Source: DASYAN01 sp036501345 (lineage in GTDB: Bacteria; Chloroflexota; Ktedonobacteria; Ktedonobacterales; Ktedonobacteraceae). Taken from it: a stretch of DNA of 8,461 bases. The first letter of the stretch is position 1; each line of letters begins with the position of its first letter. The notes beneath the pieces were generated by a model, which did not search any database, had not been told where the DNA came from, and saw only the letters and a program-made list of their open reading frames with translations. Both the position numbers and the translations under genes were made by a program. Where the stretch lies: NCBI GenBank assembly GCA_036501345.1, contig DASYAN010000154.1, positions 1-8,461 on the forward strand, given 5' to 3'. Below, piece after piece: positions 5,890 to 8,461 of this stretch.

Positions 5890-7014
5890 TTACCTTTGAG
5901 GGGTCTTTCTACCGCAGTAGCGGCAGTAGAACCAATTTGCTCGTAATAATACTCCGCAGGTAGGACAAAATTTTCCTGGGAGATTTTCATCGTTTGCTTG
6001 GTACCTGTTTTCTGTTGTCATCTGTGATGATTGCGGAAGACTAGTAGGGGTGAGCTTGTTGAGTAGCGAGTGTGCTACAATATTGTGAGGATCAATCCTC
6101 AACGCCCGCTTACAAGCCTCAAGAGCTTCTGGATATCCCTTCAGATGAATGAGGATCTCACCTGCACGGATGTGGGCCAAGACATTGGATGGATTGTGCT
6201 GAAGAGCACGATTACAAGCCTCAAGAGCTTCTGAATACCTCTTCAGATGGATAAGGGCCTCACTTGCACAGATATGGGCCGAGGCGTTGCGCGGATTACA
6301 TCGAAGAGCTTGATCGCAAGCTCTTAATGCTTCATCATATCTCCCAAGCTCGTTCAATGCCCAACCTTTGTTTAGATATGCATAACTATTATTCTGATCG
6401 AGCTGGATTGCTTGATCACAAACTACAATAGTATCCTTGTACTGTTTATCTTTGAGATATTCTGCTACTATTTCTGTCCAGTGTCGACTTTCTTGTTGAG
6501 TCGGTACATCCGGCTTTGCCTTCTGTTGCGATTGCGCAAGTTCAGATTCTCTTCCCTGCTTCCCTACTTTTTCGAAATATTCTAATCCGCTCCTGTCTTT
6601 GGAAGAAGACGTGCTTGCCTGACTGAAAGTCGGCCTATAACACTCATACTCGGCAACACGAGTGACCAAGAACTCAATGTTGTGAAGGATCTCCTTTACC
6701 TCGGTATCACTGAATGTTTCCTGATGTGCCCACTTGTTACGTGCTCCAAGCAACTCTCTGATGATTCTTTCTGCTTTTGGCCCTAGCACCCTATGAAAGA
6801 CCGTGTCCCAGCGTTTCTGCATGATACGGAGCAAGGCCTGCACATCTAAATGAAAGTCTCTTCTTAGCGGATAGATATCCGAAAGTATCTTTCGTATCTC
6901 TTGTTGCCAGGAAGTACCGTACTGATTGCGCATTTGGCGTTCAACAAAAGGCCGGAGTTTTTTCCTGAGCCTGTCCAACTCTTGGCCGACGCGCTCCCCA
7001 TTGTTTTGTGCCAT
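5890..7014 (-). CDS. Swt1-type HEPN, TPR and zinc-ribbon protein
   Basis: A 374-residue, probably cytoplasmic protein with three parts. Residues ~9-121 match the Swt1 HEPN domain as I know it: LRPFVERQMRNQYG, LDVQALLRIMQKRWDTVF, then ARNKWAHQETFSD, which carries the R-X4-H motif (Arg92, His97) that makes many HEPN proteins RNases. A Ser/Lys/Gln linker (~122-175) follows. Residues ~176-311 hold four 34-residue TPRs, the first degenerate and the last three closely alike (EALEACNRALQHNPSN, EALEACKRALRIDPHN), which should bind a protein partner. The C-terminus is a zinc ribbon (Cys350, Cys353, Cys364, Cys367). I chose the ATG at 7014, with AAGGA about ten bases upstream, over a TTG three codons earlier. 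It stands alone, flanked by long non-coding stretches. RNA cleavage or defence is inferred from HEPN relatives, not shown. Confidence 0.85.
   Translation of the reverse strand: MAQNNGERVGQELDRLRKKLRPFVERQMRNQYGTSWQQEIRKILSDIYPLRRDFHLDVQALLRIMQKRWDTVFHRVLGPKAERIIRELLGARNKWAHQETFSDTEVKEILHNIEFLVTRVAEYECYRPTFSQASTSSSKDRSGLEYFEKVGKQGRESELAQSQQKAKPDVPTQQESRHWTEIVAEYLKDKQYKDTIVVCDQAIQLDQNNSYAYLNKGWALNELGRYDEALRACDQALRCNPRNASAHICASEALIHLKRYSEALEACNRALQHNPSNVLAHIRAGEILIHLKGYPEALEACKRALRIDPHNIVAHSLLNKLTPTSLPQSSQMTTENRYQANDENLPGKFCPTCGVLLRANWFYCRYCGRKTPQR
6110..6313 (-). repeat. 102-bp tandem DNA repeats encoding TPRs
   Basis: Two adjacent 102-base units start at 6110 and 6212 with the same TTACAAGCCTCAAGAGCTTC and stay clearly similar throughout. 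A third, more diverged unit follows. Each unit equals one 34-residue TPR. The DNA-level likeness points to recent unit duplication or gene conversion inside the HEPN-TPR gene. Confidence 0.75.
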
Positions 7015-7086
7015 GAAGTACAAATCCTTTCACTGTCTCAAGAAACGTAGGTTTTTGCAACTCTTCTGCTCGTCTTTTCGTGCTTG

Positions 7087-7165
7087 CTCAAAGACCCAGC
7101 TCTCTCGGGCTGTTCCCACGACCTCTTTGGTCACGAGCCGCAGGACACCTCACCACATGATGTTA
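7087..7165. other. Hairpin-rich patch upstream of the HEPN-TPR gene, possible structured-RNA relic
   Basis: Two compact stems lie side by side: 7097-7112 (CAGCTC, TCTC loop, GGGCTG) and 7117-7135. On the minus strand the second reads CGTGACC, AAAGA, GGTCGTG, with G-U wobbles that would be A-C mismatches on the other strand. No ORF is credible. The minus-strand wording (GACCAAAGAGGTCGTGGGAA, GCCCGAGAGAGC, TTTGAGCAA) looks like conserved structured RNA, perhaps the end of an IS200/IS605-type element with its OMEGA RNA. This is a suspicion I cannot verify. Confidence 0.25.
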
Positions 7166-7176
7166 GGCGTGTATGG

Positions 7177-7284
7177 GGTATAGCTACAGATCAGTAAGCG
7201 CCTTTATAGCAATGCTCTATTTAGCGCTCCTAAGAAGCTTCTTGAGTTATGAACTGGGAGTTCATAGATGAGAAGAGCTATACC
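7177..7284. repeat. Multi-hairpin element closed by a 9-bp inverted repeat
   Basis: GGTATAGCT (7177-7185) and AGCTATACC (7276-7284) are perfect inverted repeats enclosing 90 bases. Inside are AGCGC/GCGCT (7197-7201 with 7224-7228, around ATAG/CTAT), the 12-bp palindrome AAGAAGCTTCTT (7232-7243) and a perfect 8-bp hairpin TATGAACT-GGG-AGTTCATA (7248-7266). The layout would fold as a closing stem with several branches. It could be a structured RNA, a MITE-like unit or the end of a transposon. No flanking target-site duplication was recognised. Confidence 0.5.
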
Positions 7285-7448
7285 TTCCCAGTATTCATCT
7301 CTCACCTTACCGCTTTTTCCTCTAAAAAAACTGGAATTTTATAGATCATGCAGTGTGGATGGGGAGAGAGATTTCAAGCTTTTTTCTGCAAAGGGGTAAA
7401 AACGTTGTGTAGCACGACCTCACTTTCCGTTGTAAGCTTGAATGTAGG

Positions 7449-7466
7449 ATATAACGAGAGTTATAT
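7449..7466. other. Hairpin with GAGA loop
   Basis: ATATAAC (7449-7455), GAGA and GTTATAT (7460-7466) form a perfect 7-bp stem capped by a GNRA-type tetraloop in an AT-rich non-coding region. An alternative pairing GGATATA/TATATCC overlaps it. No gene is clearly linked to it. Between 7285 and 7600 I see no supported gene. Confidence 0.4.
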
Positions 7467-7577
7467 TAATATATCCGAATTAATCTATTTAGTCGCAAGC
7501 ATGCCTTTGCGCAAAATGCACTGTCAAAGCGTAGGGCCTCAAGGGAACTCGTTTATAATTACGCAGAGTTTCGGTAA

Positions 7578-7675
7578 AAAGTTGTTGGTTCGACACCAGG
7601 AGTATATCTCACATTCCGCAGTTTGGGAAATGGTTTTTCAGTATATTGGTCAAACGTTCTGATTCATACCTTTCA
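7578..7675 (+). pseudogene. Decayed inverted copy of the 3' end of the 7769-8017 gene
   Basis: One plus-strand frame reads WFDTRSISHIPQFGKWFFSI and then LV. The minus-strand gene ends with YADTYTHIPQFEKRLFGYEL followed by LIFLLVL. The core bases CACATTCCGCAGTTTG (7610-7625) are identical to the coding strand at 7837-7852, and the flanks stay similar but diverged. No start or upstream part of the gene is recognisable. It seems to be a partial, inverted duplicate. Confidence 0.5.
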
Positions 7676-7768
7676 TGCCTGATTTGCGTATATTGACCAT
7701 AGCTACAAAAGCTAGAGGGTTCACATGGATGTACCAAAAATAGATCGCATGTTCTTTTTCTAGTACTT

Positions 7769-8017
7769 TTAGGATTTGCGATAGTCAGGTAAAACAAGCA
7801 AAAAGATCAATAACTCATATCCAAAAAGCCGCTTTTCAAACTGCGGAATGTGGGTATAAGTATCGGCATATTCCATGTAGCGCCACTGGTCAGCTGGTAG
7901 TGAATGTTGGTCAAGCACTGCCCGCTTCTTCTCGTTTTGCTCCTGGATTTGATCAGTCTCATAGATGATCTTCATATATTCTTGCTGGCGTTCATTGAGA
8001 TCTGCCCAGTTGCCCAT
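7769..8017 (-). CDS. Small hypothetical protein, possibly a truncated accessory-element protein
   Basis: 82 residues from the ATG at 8017. The first 50 residues (WADLNERQQEYMKIIYETDQ, then a charged helix and LPADQWRYMEY) are helical and resemble the 'RQxxYxxxIYExDQ ... PAxxWRW' start I recall from larger uncharacterised actinobacterial and Chloroflexota proteins on mobile elements. The end (FGYELLIFLLVLPDYRKS) is a short hydrophobic tail. If the family is normally longer, this copy is truncated near residue 60, the point where an inverted partial copy is also found at 7578-7675. The RBS (GAGAGGA) lies in the last codons of the upstream gene and only seven bases separate stop from start, so the two are co-translated or coupled. 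Function is unknown. Confidence 0.6.
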   Translation of the reverse strand: MGNWADLNERQQEYMKIIYETDQIQEQNEKKRAVLDQHSLPADQWRYMEYADTYTHIPQFEKRLFGYELLIFLLVLPDYRKS

Positions 8018-8024
8018 TGCTATG

Positions 8025-8315
8025 CTATTCCTCTCCAGGTTCTGGTGCCTCAACCTCAGGATAAAGTTCTCGATATCGTGCCCAGTTCTCTTTATAGTGC
8101 TGCTCTCCAAATGATGTGAGTTTGATGCAATGAATATCAAGTGTCATTCCGCTGGCTCTGCTATACTCTCCGACTGTGCTGTACTCCTCAACTAGCGCCC
8201 CTGTCTTATAATCTCGCAGTCTCAGCCAAGTATTCCAACCAATGCGCCCATAATCGCCATACCACCCACCAGCCGCCATAACTCCCTCGGGTCTGCCCTT
8301 CCATACCCCAGCCAT
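8025..8315 (-). CDS. Small hypothetical protein
   Basis: 96 residues from the ATG at 8315, or 84 from the ATG at 8279, where GAGGGAG lies just upstream. The core is aromatic and charged (GWYGDYGRIGWNTWLRLRDY, then KTGALVEEYSTVGEYSRASG) and the tail is acidic and proline-rich (ELYPEVEAPEPGEE). There is no signal peptide and no domain I recognise. It ends seven bases before the next gene, whose RBS it contains, so the two form an operon. The N-terminal third overlaps a 40-codon ORF in another frame, which leaves the start uncertain. The cluster resembles small cargo genes of plasmids or integrated elements; that is inference. Confidence 0.6.
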   Translation of the reverse strand: MAGVWKGRPEGVMAAGGWYGDYGRIGWNTWLRLRDYKTGALVEEYSTVGEYSRASGMTLDIHCIKLTSFGEQHYKENWARYRELYPEVEAPEPGEE

Positions 8316-8344
8316 TGCTCTCTTTCATGGGTAGGTATTTTCAT
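8222..8344 (-). CDS. Overlapping 40-codon ORF with strong translation signals
   Basis: The ATG at 8344 overlaps the TGA of the preceding gene (ATGA) and has AGGAGG four bases upstream, the best initiation signals in this cluster. It encodes MKIPTHEREQWLGYGRADPR and then a fairly hydrophobic end (LVGGMAIMGALVGILG). It shares 94 bases with the 96-residue ORF in a different frame. It may be a real small protein, a coupling ORF that feeds ribosomes to the next gene, or the sign of an old frameshift. Confidence 0.3.
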   Translation of the reverse strand: MKIPTHEREQWLGYGRADPRELWRLVGGMAIMGALVGILG

Positions 8345-8461
8345 GCGGCCTCCTGGGGAGCCAAAGGAGCCACCGGAGTGGAAAGCTGCTTCGGCTTCTT
8401 GCGTGCTGGCATGAGGAGGGGCAAAGGTTCAGGCACAAACTGTCCCAGAGGCAAAGCATCT
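8341..8461 (-). CDS. C-terminal end of a hypothetical protein, partial
   Basis: The last 39 residues of a gene entering from the right edge: DALPLGQFVPEPLPLLMPAR, then KKPKQLSTPVAPLAPQEAA and TGA. The tail is rich in Pro, Ala and Lys and is probably disordered; no family can be named. Its stop overlaps the ATG of the next ORF (ATGA), so it heads or belongs to the small-gene operon on its left. Confidence 0.55.
   Translation of the reverse strand, partial: DALPLGQFVPEPLPLLMPARKKPKQLSTPVAPLAPQEAA

Noticed and set aside
6110..6313. CRISPR-like regular repeats
   Set aside because: The 102-base periodicity has no spacers and is fully coding; each unit equals one TPR.
7348..7662. Plus-strand ORF of 104 codons in the gene-poor region
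   Set aside because: No RBS, no recognisable domain and AT-rich irregular composition. Its end overlaps, in another frame, the decayed HIPQF copy.

Overview
The window looks like an accessory stretch of a Chloroflexota chromosome, most likely class Ktedonobacteria. That placement is an inference: GC is moderate, the Cys-rich hypothetical protein, cupin, Rrf2 regulator and multi-domain HEPN/TPR protein are types I associate with that group, and gene density is low with many transposase remnants. No rRNA, tRNA or CRISPR array is visible. All convincing genes lie on the minus strand; the plus strand carries only decayed fragments.

Region 1 (1-1500): the start of a Cys-rich protein of unknown function, broken by a frameshift near 536-540 and running off the left edge. 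It has a strong RBS and a good sigma-70-type promoter. Upstream lie a large hairpin (1393-1429) and a terminator-like stem-loop (1465-1496).

Region 2 (1500-3370): an aldo/keto reductase followed by a dienelactone-hydrolase family alpha/beta hydrolase, probably co-transcribed. Upstream (3367-3522, plus strand) is the N-terminal stump of a DDE transposase.

Region 3 (3560-4740): a one-domain cupin preceded by a 39-codon leader ORF that overlaps its start, and a single-cysteine Rrf2-family regulator. Two perfect 19-bp palindromes, TGTAACT-N5-AGTTACA, lie one over the -10 region of the Rrf2 promoter and one upstream of the leader/cupin unit. This is the best-supported regulatory circuit here: autoregulation plus control of the cupin. 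The nearby oxidoreductase and hydrolase suggest a small stress or carbonyl-detoxification neighbourhood, which is inferred from context only.

Region 4 (4740-5890): mobile-element debris. It includes a short plus-strand C-terminal-like tail, a minus-strand HTH fragment and a doubtful 85-codon ORF.

Region 5 (5890-7014): a 374-residue protein with an N-terminal Swt1-type HEPN domain (intact R-X4-H), about four TPRs and a C-terminal zinc ribbon. Its architecture suggests an RNase-like effector with a sensor or scaffold, and it is the best candidate for an undescribed defence-like component.

Region 6 (7015-7768): about 750 bp without a convincing gene but rich in potential RNA structure. It has a 108-bp element closed by a 9-bp inverted repeat with several internal hairpins, an adjacent hairpin-rich patch, a GAGA-loop hairpin, and an inverted decayed copy of the 3' end of the next gene.

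Region 7 (7769-8461): a tight minus-strand cluster of small genes of unknown function, led by a partial gene that runs off the right edge. It looks like mobile-element or plasmid-type accessory cargo.
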